Positions 50,774 to 60,200 are shown, counted from the stretch's first letter. The stretch is 64,000 bases of DNA from Kordia zhangzhouensis (GCF_001005305.1 NZ_LBMH01000006.1:248001-312000), one strand, 5' to 3'. Notes: generated by a model from the letters alone, not told the origin. Program-made: numbers and translations.

Positions 50774-51373
50774 TTAACTTCTCAATAACTCAACTTCTGC
50801 ATTTGGATTGAATAAATAAACCCGACCTGTAGCGACTTCCAAACATTCATAGCGTTTAATGCGTTTATTACCGCGTTTGAATATTTTTCCATTATGCAAA
50901 CGGAAGGTACTTCCTAGTGGAATTTCAAAAACATAATGCTTGTCATTTTCAGGGTCGTATTGTTTGAGTGCTAAAGCAAATTTCGCATCCGTATCACTGC
51001 TAGCGCGTGGATTTTTAAAATGATTAGCTACAATAGGCAAAATACGTGTGGGAAATACTTGTGGATTGATAAAAGGCAACATGAGTTGCTGAAAAGTTCG
51101 TTTCCACTCAATCCCGTGTGGCTTAATGAAACGTCCGTATTTTTCAAAAGCGACCAAGTGTGCTATTTCGTGAATAAGTGTTACAAAAAATCGATACTTA
51201 TTTTCTCCTGCATTTACAGTGATTTGATGTTTTCCATCAGGCGTTTTTCGATAATCACCATGACGTGTTACCCGTTGATTCACGATTTTTAAATGTACTT
51301 GATGTACTTTGATTAATTGAAAAGTTTCATCGACAGCACGTTCGGGAATGTATTTTGCTAAAATATCTTTCAC
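50774..51373 (-). CDS. SprT-like metalloprotease-fold protein
   Basis: 199 residues. The zinc motif HEIAHLVAFEKYGRFIKPHG (H-E-x-x-H at about 88-92, with the later His in KPHGIEWK as third ligand) identifies the SprT family. The C-terminal 60 residues are basic, with KIFKRGNKRIKRYEC. Eukaryotic relatives (Spartan) cut DNA-protein crosslinks; bacterial members are unstudied. No zinc-ribbon motif follows. It is a single gene, separated from manC by a 73-bp gap. Confidence 0.85.
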   Translation of the reverse strand: MKDILAKYIPERAVDETFQLIKVHQVHLKIVNQRVTRHGDYRKTPDGKHQITVNAGENKYRFFVTLIHEIAHLVAFEKYGRFIKPHGIEWKRTFQQLMLPFINPQVFPTRILPIVANHFKNPRASSDTDAKFALALKQYDPENDKHYVFEIPLGSTFRLHNGKIFKRGNKRIKRYECLEVATGRVYLFNPNAEVELLRS

Positions 51374-51436
51374 TATTCAAATGTAAGGATTTGTTTTTTT
51401 GAATGAAAAGATTGAATGATTGAAAATTAAAAAACA

Positions 51437-51491
51437 GAGTACAATCAAAAACTGCGAAATGGATTTTTTTCTATTGTTTTTGACTGTACTC
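51437..51491. repeat. 16-bp inverted repeat with 23-nt loop
   Basis: GAGTACAATCAAAAAC (51437-51452) and GTTTTTGACTGTACTC (51476-51491) pair with one mismatch. It lies between the stop of the DUF4349 gene (51511) and the SprT-like gene start (51373), both leftward. A terminator without a T run, or a mini-element end, are both possible. Confidence 0.6.
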
Positions 51492-51510
51492 AATATGAGT
51501 TTAACCACTA

Positions 51511-52428
51511 TTATTTTTTTGTTTTCTTCCAGCGTTTAAATACAATAATTGCAATAGTTACAACTAAAATAAAAGGCCAAATATGCAACATTCCAATTAT
51601 AACATTCTGGATGAATTGCCAACCAGCAATCAATCCTTCTTTTGCTTTAGCACCAAACCCTTTTTGATACGTTACTGGTTTTTCTTTATAGGTAATTGTT
51701 TCATACAACTCTACTTGAATTGTACTATACGCAACTCGGTTGGACATATATTTAATTTTTCCTTGTACTGCTTCAATTTCTTCTTGAAGAACACGCAATT
51801 GACTTTCAGTATCTAATATATCTTTAACTGTTTTAGCATTTTTGCGTAATACAGCTTCTAAACGAGCTTTTACTTCCAATTTAGTTTGCAAGCGTGTTTG
51901 TGCATCCATATATTTTTCAGTTACATCAGTTGTTGATATGTTAACATAATCTGTTTCTTCTGCAAACTTTTGAATTCCATCTAGCATTTGATCAAAATTT
52001 TCTTTTGGTATTTTGATTGTAAATCTATTTTTCTTTTCCTGATAGTTTTTATCAAACCGCAACTCTGATATATAACCTCCTTGTACGTACATTTCTTGTT
52101 TAATTGCTATTAATGCTTCCGATATATCCTTTACTTTATAGCGTGTGCTTGCTGTTTTTATAATTTGTAAGTTTTCAGGAATATTTGAAGTCACAGACAC
52201 TTTATCAGAAGATGTAAATCCTGTAGTTTGCTCTTGATGAGATTGTTCTATTTTTTTTAAAGAGGGAGAACTCTCTATTCCGTTATAATCATTCCGTAAA
52301 TCGACTGTTTCTATCGTGAGTTCTTCCGTTTTATACTTTGCTGCATGTTCATTACAAGACATAATTGTTACTAGAAGAAATGTAAATACATATAATTTTA
52401 GTGTTTGTTTTCGTGTGATTGCATTCAT
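51511..52428 (-). CDS. DUF4349 lipoprotein
   Basis: 305 residues. The signal ends in a lipobox TIMSC (Cys 25), so the protein is lipid-anchored. The DUF4349 core (about 85-265) contains IIKTASTRYKVKDISEALIAI, FTIKIPKENFDQMLDGI, a coiled-coil part (ARLEAVLRKNAKTVKDILDT and ESQLRVLQEEIEAVQGKIKY), then RVAYSTIQVELYE. A single C-terminal membrane helix (about 272-296) precedes the basic tail KRWKKTKK, so the protein is anchored at both ends. The function is not known; the fold resembles proteins with long helical hairpins in the envelope. It is divergent from the gene at 52563. Confidence 0.88.
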   Translation of the reverse strand: MNAITRKQTLKLYVFTFLLVTIMSCNEHAAKYKTEELTIETVDLRNDYNGIESSPSLKKIEQSHQEQTTGFTSSDKVSVTSNIPENLQIIKTASTRYKVKDISEALIAIKQEMYVQGGYISELRFDKNYQEKKNRFTIKIPKENFDQMLDGIQKFAEETDYVNISTTDVTEKYMDAQTRLQTKLEVKARLEAVLRKNAKTVKDILDTESQLRVLQEEIEAVQGKIKYMSNRVAYSTIQVELYETITYKEKPVTYQKGFGAKAKEGLIAGWQFIQNVIIGMLHIWPFILVVTIAIIVFKRWKKTKK

Positions 52429-52562
52429 AATTTTTTATTTTTAAGGATTACAGACACAAACCTATTGGGATGCCATCAAAAAACTTTGTAAAAGAGTTGT
52501 AAGCGTCTTGTAAATTATTTTACAAATTACAATCTATTAAATATCAACATATTAACCGTTAA

Positions 52563-53474
52563 TTGAATTCTCAAGAAACATATCTCTTTTCATTACTAAA
52601 ACAGCATATAACGACTACTTTTTTAGCTTCTCATACTGCTGAAAACGATATTCGTATGTGGAAGGGAAATACAATTACAGATTTCCAAGAAGACCTAAGA
52701 AGAAAAACCAAAGGTAGCATTAGTGAAAAATGGTTTTATACATACATCAAAAAAGAAACAGCTAAACTTCCGCGTATTGATATGCTAAATTTATTGAGCG
52801 TATACGTAGGTTATAACAATTGGAATGATTTTGTACAACAACATGTAAATAAAGACAAAATAGAAGATTCATCTAAAAAAGCTAAAACGTCGTATCAAAA
52901 GTTTATGTGGTTATTACTATTACCTTTTGTTGCTTTTGGAATTTATAGGTTGTATCCAACAGAAAATATATTTTCTTTTTGTTTTGTGGATGCTGATCAG
53001 CAAAAAGCCATCACGAAAATTCCGTTGGATATTGTTATATTGAGAAAGCATGAATCACCTGTGTATATTAAAACGGATAGTTTAGGTTGTTTTTCTTATA
53101 CAACTACTGAAGACGAACTTAGGTTTGTAGTCAAATCGCCTTATCATAAAACAGATACTATTGTTCGACACATCAACTCTAGCAACCACAAAACAGTCAA
53201 ATTGCAAACAGATGATTATGCCCTAATGTTACTGTATTATGCTAATGGAAATAAAGAAGATTGGCAAAAAAGAAGAGATCAATTAAATATGCTAATTGAC
53301 GATCAAGCTCAAATTTACCGTGTATTTAAAAATAATTTAGGAATTGAATTATACACTAAAAAGGAGTTTATCAATCTATTAACAATCCCAACAAGTACCT
53401 TGAAGAAAATGCATGTACTAGACAAAGTATACGTTGATAATAAAATTGTAAAACTTAAATTTATGATCCAATGA
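52563..53474 (+). CDS. Single-pass membrane protein with helical cytosolic and beta-rich extracytoplasmic parts
   Basis: 303 residues, not recognised by name. Residues 1-100 are helical and cytosolic and share a pattern I recall from flavobacterial proteins: FQEDLRRKTKGSISEKWFY and RIDMLNLLSVYVGYNNWNDF. A single membrane helix lies at about 118-137 (FMWLLLLPFVAFGIYRLYP). The remainder is extracytoplasmic, with an IVILRKHESPVYIKTDSLG section like a small beta sandwich. The start is a TTG immediately after an in-frame stop; a Met is not found until residue 32. The next gene overlaps by 4 bp and encodes a lipoprotein, so the pair may work together at the envelope. Confidence 0.65.
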   Translation: MNSQETYLFSLLKQHITTTFLASHTAENDIRMWKGNTITDFQEDLRRKTKGSISEKWFYTYIKKETAKLPRIDMLNLLSVYVGYNNWNDFVQQHVNKDKIEDSSKKAKTSYQKFMWLLLLPFVAFGIYRLYPTENIFSFCFVDADQQKAITKIPLDIVILRKHESPVYIKTDSLGCFSYTTTEDELRFVVKSPYHKTDTIVRHINSSNHKTVKLQTDDYALMLLYYANGNKEDWQKRRDQLNMLIDDQAQIYRVFKNNLGIELYTKKEFINLLTIPTSTLKKMHVLDKVYVDNKIVKLKFMIQ

Positions 53475-54019
53475 TACGAAAGGTTGTTTTTATTTTATTG
53501 TTGCTTTTGAATTTCTCTTGCTCTAATTCAACACAAAAGGCAGAAAATACTGTTGCTACAGAAGAAGCAACTGAAAGTGAATTAGCAAACGATCGCCACA
53601 TAACTTCACAAACCTATGTAGATGCAAAAAAAATAAAAACCACATATACATCTTTGTTACAGAGTATGCACTCAGAAATTGAAGAAAAATTGCAAGCTAG
53701 TTATGAAGCATCTGTATTGATTACAAAACACCCAGAATTCAAAGATGCCATTGTAGAACAATTAGCCCATTCTAATAAGTTCGCTACTTTGTTATCAGAT
53801 TCTATTCAGTCCATTAAAATAAAAGACATACAATATATTGATAATCTAGAAGTTATTAATGACAGTATCGCCGTTCAAAAAATTCGATATGCAATGATCG
53901 TAAATTCAGTACATTCACTAAAAGACAGTGCTAATTTGGTAATGAAACAAACGATTGTAGAGGTTGAAAATAGAAAAAAAGTGCAGACTTCTTTTACGTT
54001 TCAAATTATAAAAGAGTGA
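53471..54019 (+). CDS. Small lipoprotein of unknown function
   Basis: 182 residues. The signal ends in LNFSC (Cys 17), a lipobox, followed by a Ser/Thr/Glu-rich linker. Residues 50-182 are helical and polar with no recognisable domain. The ATG overlaps the stop of the preceding membrane-protein gene (ATGA), so expression is coupled. It may bind the extracytoplasmic part of that protein. No terminator is visible before the thioredoxin gene 84 bp downstream. Confidence 0.7.
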   Translation: MIRKVVFILLLLLNFSCSNSTQKAENTVATEEATESELANDRHITSQTYVDAKKIKTTYTSLLQSMHSEIEEKLQASYEASVLITKHPEFKDAIVEQLAHSNKFATLLSDSIQSIKIKDIQYIDNLEVINDSIAVQKIRYAMIVNSVHSLKDSANLVMKQTIVEVENRKKVQTSFTFQIIKE

Positions 54020-54103
54020 GAAATCATCTGCATAAAAACCAAGGCAAACATTTTTTGACCTCATTTTTTTAGTTAACTTTAAGTCGTAATTAAATTTTAT
54101 TGT

Positions 54104-54865
54104 ATGAAAAATGTATTGCTACTCCTCTTATGTTGTGCTACCAGCTTAACTTTTGCGCAAACTGAGCTAACAGACCAAACCGCAGAAGCAAAACTACTAG
54201 TAAACAACGATCGCTTGATTGTTTTGGATTTTTACGCTACTTGGTGTGGCCCTTGTAAACGCATGGATCCGATTTTAAAAGAATTAGAAGCTAAATATAA
54301 AGATCGTGTAGATTTTTATAAAATAGACGTAGATAAGAATCAAATAGATGATGCATTAGGAATTAATGCAATGCCCACATATTTGTTTATTAAAAATAGC
54401 ACAAACTTAGAACAAATAGAAGGTGCAATGAGTAAGACAACAATGGAAAACTTGATAAAAAAACACATGAATAACGAAGCAAGCACTACCACTGTTTCTT
54501 CCAATTCTGGTGACAGTAGTTATTACGACGTAAGTGCTAATCATGGTAATTCTGATGAGTTTTCTCAATCAACATTAGATGAAATTTGGAACTCTTCCAG
54601 CAAGTTAAATTCTCTTGCTTGGCATGCATACCAAAAACATGATAACGTAAAGCATTTGCTCAAAGCTATTAAGATTGTAGAACGTTCTATTGAATTAGAA
54701 AAAAACTATTACAATGTAGATACACATGCTGCTTTATTGTATAAAACAGGCAATTACACCAAAGCCTTAAAAAGAGCAAAAGAAGCCGTAGATATTGCAA
54801 AAAAAGAAGGACTAAGTTATAGTTCTACTACAGAATTGATTGAAAAGATTATTGAAGAAATGTAG
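54104..54865 (+). CDS. Secreted thioredoxin-fold protein with helical C-terminal extension
   Basis: 253 residues. Signal peptide at 1-19 (CATSLTFAQ end). The thioredoxin domain (about 22-122) has the active site ATWCGPCKRMDP (C48, C51) and the cis-Pro in NAMPTYLF. The C-terminal part after a Ser-rich linker (about 126-155) is helical with a TPR-like segment (KHLLKAIKIVERSIELEKN, TKALKRAKEAVDIAKKEG). It should act as a periplasmic reductant or chaperone. A strong terminator follows (54881-54910). Confidence 0.92.
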   Translation: MKNVLLLLLCCATSLTFAQTELTDQTAEAKLLVNNDRLIVLDFYATWCGPCKRMDPILKELEAKYKDRVDFYKIDVDKNQIDDALGINAMPTYLFIKNSTNLEQIEGAMSKTTMENLIKKHMNNEASTTTVSSNSGDSSYYDVSANHGNSDEFSQSTLDEIWNSSSKLNSLAWHAYQKHDNVKHLLKAIKIVERSIELEKNYYNVDTHAALLYKTGNYTKALKRAKEAVDIAKKEGLSYSSTTELIEKIIEEM

Positions 54866-54880
54866 TAGTTTAATAGACAT

Positions 54881-54910
54881 AAAAAAGGAAGCTGTTTAGC
54901 TTCCTTTTTT
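54881..54910 (+). terminator. Intrinsic terminator, bidirectional
   Basis: AAAAAAGGAAGCT (54881-54893), loop GTTT, and its inverted copy (54898-54910) form a 13-bp stem between the convergent thioredoxin and SDR genes. T runs occur on both strands. Confidence 0.88.
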
Positions 54911-55590
54911 TATGGAGTCGAACTAGATACTTGCAGTATTTTTCCGTTGTAATATTTATTTCCGTTAAGCGAAAAATAAAAAATATATTCTGCCATCTCC
55001 AATGCTGATAGTGGCGCTTTATAACCTGGAAAGGCTTCTGCCAACATTTCTGTTTGCACAGCTCCTAACGCTAGAACGTTAAAAGCGATTCCTTGATCTT
55101 TGTGTTCTTCTGCCAATAATTCGACTAAAGTAATAACAGCTCCTTTGGAAGAACTATAGGCCGCCAATCCTGGAAATTTCATACTTCCTTGAATACCTCC
55201 CATAGAACTAATTGTTACCACATGACTTCCTTCAACCATAAAAGGTAACAACACACGACTCAATTCGGCGACTCCAAATACATTTACTTTGTATATCCAT
55301 TCAAAATCTTCCATAGTCGTTTCCGAAAAAGCTCTATTAAGCAAAGCTCCTGCGTTATGAATTACCACATCAACTTGTTGCCAATTATCTTTTACAAAAT
55401 CCGTAACTCGCTGATAATCTTCCTGCTTAGTCAAGTCAAAAGCAAAAGAAGTAATATTGTCATAGGTTAGATTTGAAATTGGTTTTTCATTTCTAGAAAG
55501 TGCCAATACATTGTGTCCTGCAGTAGCAAATAAATGTACCAATTCAAACCCAATTCCTCTACTCGTACCAGTAATGATGATGTTTTTCAT
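54910..55590 (-). CDS. Short-chain dehydrogenase/reductase (SDR)
   Basis: 226 residues. The nucleotide motif TGTSRGIGFELVHLF (about 7-21) is followed by DVVIHNAGALLN (NAG motif), SSMGG (catalytic Ser) and YSSSKGAV (Tyr-x3-Lys). All catalytic residues are in place. The short length (226) is typical for small classical SDRs. The substrate is not predictable. It lies between the convergent thioredoxin gene and an M28 peptidase gene, 35 bp from the latter, so the pair may be co-transcribed. Confidence 0.93.
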   Translation of the reverse strand: MKNIIITGTSRGIGFELVHLFATAGHNVLALSRNEKPISNLTYDNITSFAFDLTKQEDYQRVTDFVKDNWQQVDVVIHNAGALLNRAFSETTMEDFEWIYKVNVFGVAELSRVLLPFMVEGSHVVTISSMGGIQGSMKFPGLAAYSSSKGAVITLVELLAEEHKDQGIAFNVLALGAVQTEMLAEAFPGYKAPLSALEMAEYIFYFSLNGNKYYNGKILQVSSSTP

Positions 55591-55625
55591 CTTTCTTATT
55601 TTTTGATTACTCTATCAAAGGATAT

Positions 55626-56576
55626 TTATTTTGCTGAAGAATTCAGTAAGATTTCTTTTGTAGGCGCATTAACCGCTTTTTTTACTGCTGGAATGAAAGT
55701 GTTTACAAAACTCGCCATATGATTGAAATTCATCTTTTCTGCTTCATCGCCTACTTTATGATAGTGTTGAAAGTTGGTAAAGTCAAATGTTGAAAATGTT
55801 TGGCAAGGCACTCCAAACTCTTGAAAAAACGGATAGTTATCAGAACGCATAAACAATCTGTATTCACCTGCTTTTGGAAGAAACCCAGCAATTTTCTTTC
55901 CTGCATATTCATTCATCTTTTCTGCAAGGTTCGATGTATCAAATCCCGTCACATAGGCTATGTAATCTTTATCTACCAACGGAACACCTACCATTTCAAA
56001 ATTAAGCATTATGTAAAGATCTATATTCTTTTCTTTTAAGGTTTTTGCAAGGTATTTTGACCCTAATAATCCTTTCTCTTCCGCAGAAAATAATGTAAAG
56101 AGAATGCTTCGTTTGTTACTTTTAGTTTTTGCAAAATACTTTGCCATTGCCATTACAGTACCCACACCTGCTGCGTTATCATTTGCTCCATTAGCAATTG
56201 TATCGTCTCCATCTGCTTCTCCATATCCAATATGATCATAGTGTGCTCCTAATATTACAAATTCATCTTTTAGCACAGGATCAGTTCCTTCTAAATATCC
56301 TATAACATTGTATGCTTCTTTTCCTCTGACCGTAAAATTATCTCTGTATGTGTCAAAATAAGGTTTTACTCCTAACCCCTTAAAGTAGTTTTCAATGTAG
56401 ATAGCCGCCTTCTCAATACCTTCACTTCCTGTGTCTCTTCCTTCCAATTCATCGGAAGCTAAGTACGTTACAATATCATCAACTTCTTCTGCTTGAATAA
56501 TTATTTCTTTGGTTTTACATGAAAAAACCAATAAACTTAAACAAAAGAGAGCGACATAGTGTGCAAAATGTTTCAT
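55626..56576 (-). CDS. M28 family zinc aminopeptidase, lipoprotein
   Basis: 316 residues. The signal ends in LLVFSC (Cys 20), a lipobox. Catalytic features are GAHYDHIGYGEADGDDT (first zinc His and Asp), NGANDNAAGVG (bridging Asp), FSAEEKGLLGS (general base Glu and ligand Glu) and FQHYHKVGDEAEKM (last His). The family removes N-terminal residues from peptides. Being lipid-anchored it would act in the periplasm or on the cell surface, matching the nutritional style of flavobacteria. The SDR gene lies downstream. Confidence 0.93.
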   Translation of the reverse strand: MKHFAHYVALFCLSLLVFSCKTKEIIIQAEEVDDIVTYLASDELEGRDTGSEGIEKAAIYIENYFKGLGVKPYFDTYRDNFTVRGKEAYNVIGYLEGTDPVLKDEFVILGAHYDHIGYGEADGDDTIANGANDNAAGVGTVMAMAKYFAKTKSNKRSILFTLFSAEEKGLLGSKYLAKTLKEKNIDLYIMLNFEMVGVPLVDKDYIAYVTGFDTSNLAEKMNEYAGKKIAGFLPKAGEYRLFMRSDNYPFFQEFGVPCQTFSTFDFTNFQHYHKVGDEAEKMNFNHMASFVNTFIPAVKKAVNAPTKEILLNSSAK

Positions 56577-56610
56577 AGTGTTTTTTTTTGATTGATGATT
56601 ATTTCTAAAA

Positions 56611-56639
56611 AATAAAAAATCCCACTCACGTGGGATTTT
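56611..56639 (-). terminator. Intrinsic terminator after pdhC
   Basis: AAAATCCCAC (56616-56625), loop TCAC, GTGGGATTTT (56630-56639); leftward reading gives a stem followed by further T residues. It is 15 bp past the pdhC stop. Confidence 0.85.
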
Positions 56640-56653
56640 ATGATGATATATTA

Positions 56654-58306
56654 TTAAGCTAGCATGGTCACAGGGTTTTCCACGTACTGTTTTACAGTTT
56701 GTAAGAATTGCGCTCCTGTTGCCCCATCTACAGTTCTATGGTCGCATGCTAAGGTAACTTTCATTGTGTTTCCTACAACAATCTCACCGTTTTTCACTAC
56801 TGGTTTTTGAACAATAGCTCCTACTGAAAGAATTGCAGAATTAGGTTGATTGATAATAGAAGTAAACTCTTGAATACCAAACATTCCTAAATTTGAAATA
56901 GTGAATGTACTTCCTTCCATTTCCGCAGGAGAAATCTTTTTGTTTCTTGCTTTTCCTGCTAATTCACGCACTTGACTTCCTATAGTTGTTAGACTCATTT
57001 GATCGGTAAATTTCAATACAGGAACTAACAACCCTTCATCAACAGCTACGGCTACACCAACATGAATATACTTATTGTAACGTGTTGTATCTCCATTCCA
57101 AGAGGTATTTACTTGTGGATGTTTACGTAATGCCATTGCACAAGCTTTCACAATCATATCATTGAATGATACTTTTACATCTGGAATTTCGTTAATCGTT
57201 TTACGAGAAGCGATTGCATTATCCATATCTAACTCTATCGTTAGGTAGTAGTGAGGTGCAGAGAATTTTGACTCCCCTAAACGACGTGCAATCGTTTTAC
57301 GCATTTGAGAATTTTTCACTTCTTCACTACTCTCTTCGCCTGCAGGCACAAATGGTGCTGGAGCCGAAGTTTCTTTTGCTATAGGAGTTTCTTTAGCAGG
57401 AGTTGGTTTAGCTTCCGTTACAGGTTGATAGTTTTCCACATCACGCTTTATGATACGTCCATGATCTCCTGTTCCTTTTACTTTTGACAAATCGATTCCT
57501 TTATCTTCTGCTATTTTCTTTGCTAAAGGAGAAGCTATGATACGACTGTTAGAACTCTCTGTTTTTCCTTGGTTTGATGCTGATTCTTGAGATTCTTCAA
57601 CAACTTTAGTTTCTATCGATCCAGTTTCTTCTTTGTTTGAAGATTTCTTTGAACTTCCGCCAGATTTAGCTGCATTCAACACCGCATCTACATCTGTTCC
57701 TTCTTTTCCGATGATTGCTAAAATACTATCAACTGGAGCAGTTTCACCTTCTTGAATTCCTATATATAATAAAGTTCCTTCATAAAATGATTCGAACTCC
57801 ATCGTTGCTTTATCTGTTTCGATTTCAGCTAAAATATCACCTTCTTCTACTTTGTCTCCTACTTGTTTTAACCAAGTTGCTACTGTTCCTTCCTCCATAG
57901 TATCGCTCAAACGCGGCATTGTAACTACTTCAGCTCCATCGGGCATTTTTACACTTTCAGAAGATGGCTCTTCTTTTATTTCTTCGCTTGCCATATTTTC
58001 TTCAGCAACTTTGCTTTTCTGTTCTGTATTATTGGAGCCACCATTGATTAGTCCGTCAATGTTTTCTCCTTCTTTTCCAATAATAGCTAGCAAGGCATCA
58101 ACAGGTGCAGTTTCTCCTTCTTGTACACCAATGTACAACAAAGTTCCTTCATGGAAGGACTCAAACTCCATCGTTGCTTTATCCGTTTCAATCTCAGCCA
58201 GTATATCTCCTTCTTCTACTTTGTCTCCTACTTGTTTTAACCATGATGCCACGACACCTTCTTCCATAGTGTCACTAAGTCTTGGCATGTTTATAATTTC
58301 TGCCAT
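56654..58306 (-). CDS. pdhC: Dihydrolipoamide acetyltransferase of pyruvate dehydrogenase (E2)
   Basis: 550 residues. Two lipoyl domains, with lipoyl Lys 43 and Lys 165 in identical ETDKATMEFES contexts, are joined by a Glu/Ser linker. The peripheral-subunit-binding domain is at about 255-295 (ASPLAKKIAEDKGIDLSKVK), then a Pro/Ala linker and the catalytic domain (about 325-550) with DHRTVDGATGAQFL (H523, D527). It transfers acetyl groups from E1 to CoA. The two lipoyl domains are nearly identical, a duplication common to this E2 form. It is 3 bp downstream of pdhA. E1-beta and E3 genes are not in the window. Confidence 0.96.
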   Translation of the reverse strand: MAEIINMPRLSDTMEEGVVASWLKQVGDKVEEGDILAEIETDKATMEFESFHEGTLLYIGVQEGETAPVDALLAIIGKEGENIDGLINGGSNNTEQKSKVAEENMASEEIKEEPSSESVKMPDGAEVVTMPRLSDTMEEGTVATWLKQVGDKVEEGDILAEIETDKATMEFESFYEGTLLYIGIQEGETAPVDSILAIIGKEGTDVDAVLNAAKSGGSSKKSSNKEETGSIETKVVEESQESASNQGKTESSNSRIIASPLAKKIAEDKGIDLSKVKGTGDHGRIIKRDVENYQPVTEAKPTPAKETPIAKETSAPAPFVPAGEESSEEVKNSQMRKTIARRLGESKFSAPHYYLTIELDMDNAIASRKTINEIPDVKVSFNDMIVKACAMALRKHPQVNTSWNGDTTRYNKYIHVGVAVAVDEGLLVPVLKFTDQMSLTTIGSQVRELAGKARNKKISPAEMEGSTFTISNLGMFGIQEFTSIINQPNSAILSVGAIVQKPVVKNGEIVVGNTMKVTLACDHRTVDGATGAQFLQTVKQYVENPVTMLA

Positions 58307-58309
58307 ATT

Positions 58310-59308
58310 TTATAGTTTATGAGGTAAAAATGGATAATCTTCTTGCTCGTACACAGTATCGTACATTACGTTTTTCGCTGGATAAGGTGATTCTTCTGCA
58401 AATTTTTCGCATTCTCTTACTAAATCTTTCACACGTTTATCCATTGCTGCAATATCATCTTCAGTTGCGTATTCGTTTTCTAGAAGAGTTTCTTTTACTT
58501 GCGTAATTGGATCAATTTTTTTGTACTCTTCCACTTCGTCTTTTGTACGATAGTGTTGTGCATCAGACATAGAATGACCTCTATAACGATAGGTTTTCAT
58601 TTCTAAAAATGTAGGTCCATCACCTCTTCTAGCGCGTTCAACAGCTTCATATACTGCTTCTGCCACTTTTACAGGATTCATTCCATCAACAGGACCACAA
58701 GGCATTTCATACCCTAAACCGAGTTTCCATATATCTGTATGATTTGCGGTTCTTTCTACGGAAGTTCCCATTGCGTACCCATTGTTTTCACAAATAAAGA
58801 CAACCGGAAGTTTCCAGTTCATCGCCATATTGAAGGTTTCATGAAGAGAACCTTGACGCACCGCTCCATCTCCCATGTAACAAAGTGTTACCGCATCTCT
58901 TTTGAAATATTTATCTGCAAAAGCTAACCCTGCTCCAAGAGGAATTTGTCCTCCTACAATTCCGTGTCCTCCATAAAATCCATTTTCCGGCGCAAAGATA
59001 TGCATAGAACCTCCTAGACCTTGAGATGTCCCAGTAGCTTTTCCATATAGTTCTGCCATTACTTTTTTTGGATCAACGCCCATACCAATTGGTTGCACGT
59101 GATTTCTATACGCTGTAATCATTTTGTCTTTTGACAAATCCATTGCGTGTAATGATCCTGCTAAGACAGCTTCTTGACCATTGTATAAATGAAGAAATCC
59201 TCGCACTTTTTGCTGAATATATACAGCGGCTAACTTATCTTCAAATTTTCTCCAAAATAACATATCCTCATACCATTTGAGGTATACTTCTTTAGTGATT
59301 TTTTCCAT
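58310..59308 (-). CDS. pdhA: Pyruvate dehydrogenase E1 component, alpha subunit
   Basis: 332 residues. The thiamine diphosphate motif GDGAVRQGSLHETFNMAMNW (GDG...N, about 165-190) and the regulatory-loop region YRYRGHSMSDAQHYRTKDEVEEY are clear, and GGSMHIFAPENGFYGGHGIVG is the active-site channel. It is the alpha2 half of the alpha2beta2 E1; the beta gene must be elsewhere, a known arrangement in flavobacteria. pdhC follows after 3 bp. A 251-bp gap lies upstream; TATTTTTG on the minus strand at 59401-59408 could be its -7 element. Confidence 0.96.
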   Translation of the reverse strand: MEKITKEVYLKWYEDMLFWRKFEDKLAAVYIQQKVRGFLHLYNGQEAVLAGSLHAMDLSKDKMITAYRNHVQPIGMGVDPKKVMAELYGKATGTSQGLGGSMHIFAPENGFYGGHGIVGGQIPLGAGLAFADKYFKRDAVTLCYMGDGAVRQGSLHETFNMAMNWKLPVVFICENNGYAMGTSVERTANHTDIWKLGLGYEMPCGPVDGMNPVKVAEAVYEAVERARRGDGPTFLEMKTYRYRGHSMSDAQHYRTKDEVEEYKKIDPITQVKETLLENEYATEDDIAAMDKRVKDLVRECEKFAEESPYPAKNVMYDTVYEQEDYPFLPHKL

Positions 59309-59559
59309 TTATTTCAAATTGGTTGTCCTTGTCTTGTTTCCTGTTGACAATTCCGTTTTAAGGTTTATAGCTTCTTGTTGTTTGTTTCTTATACAAATAA
59401 CAAAAATACTATTTTAATAAGAAGGGAAAAAATGTAGCGGTAAATTATCGTGCTTTTAACATGAAATATTCATTCGAAAACGTTTGAGAAAAATAGAATT
59501 TTAATTACATATGTTATTTTACTCTGCTGCAAATGATTTTTTTGTTAGTTTTTTAAAGT

Positions 59560-60042
59560 TTACAAATATGTTTTATCAAAAACCAACGGCAACAAATCCT
59601 TTAAAGAATTGGATTTCATGATTTTCCCTTCGCCTCCCATGAAATAAATTTCAATAGCTTCATCTTGACGCATTTCATATTCTGCAATAGATTGTCTACA
59701 CGCCCCACAAGGAGGTATTGGAGTTTTATTTACATGAAGATCTGACGTAGCGGTGATGGCAATTTGTTTAATTTGCACACCTGGATATTTAGCTCCTGCA
59801 TGAAATATAGCAACTCGTTCTGCACATAGCCCTGAAGGATACGCAGCATTTTCTTGATTATTCCCTGTAACTACTTCCCCATTGGCTAGTAATAAAGCAG
59901 CTCCAACTCTAAAATTAGAATACGGAGCATACGCATTTTTTCTAGCTTCAACCGCATGTTCCATTAATTTTTGTGTCTGCTGAGGCAACTCATTTATATG
60001 ATCGTAACACGTAAGTATTGTCGTAATTTTTATTTCTTGCAT
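59560..60042 (-). CDS. cdd: Cytidine deaminase
   Basis: 160 residues. The zinc site is CAERVAIFHAG (Cys 84-type position with catalytic Glu) together with PPCGACRQSIAEY (two Cys), the classic CAE/PCxxC motif. The substrate region YAPYSNFRVGAALL and NQENAAYPSGLCAER is typical of the tetrameric form. It deaminates cytidine and deoxycytidine to uridine forms in pyrimidine salvage. The gene is monocistronic, with gaps of about 215-250 bp on both sides. Confidence 0.96.
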   Translation of the reverse strand: MQEIKITTILTCYDHINELPQQTQKLMEHAVEARKNAYAPYSNFRVGAALLLANGEVVTGNNQENAAYPSGLCAERVAIFHAGAKYPGVQIKQIAITATSDLHVNKTPIPPCGACRQSIAEYEMRQDEAIEIYFMGGEGKIMKSNSLKDLLPLVFDKTYL

Positions 60043-60200
60043 CTGAAATTTGTTTACTCTCCGTTTTTTGTTTTGTATTCACAAAAAATCAGCTTAGAAA
60101 GATACTAAATTATTTATGGAATGTAGAACTATTTACATTACAGTATGTCGATTCCCTTTAAAGTCATTGTCAACAATCGCAAAAAGATAAGTATTGGACA

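Noticed and set aside
56654-58306. Duplicated lipoyl domain as a sequence or assembly artefact
   Set aside because: The two copies are separated by a distinct linker and differ at several residues; two-lipoyl E2 proteins are common.
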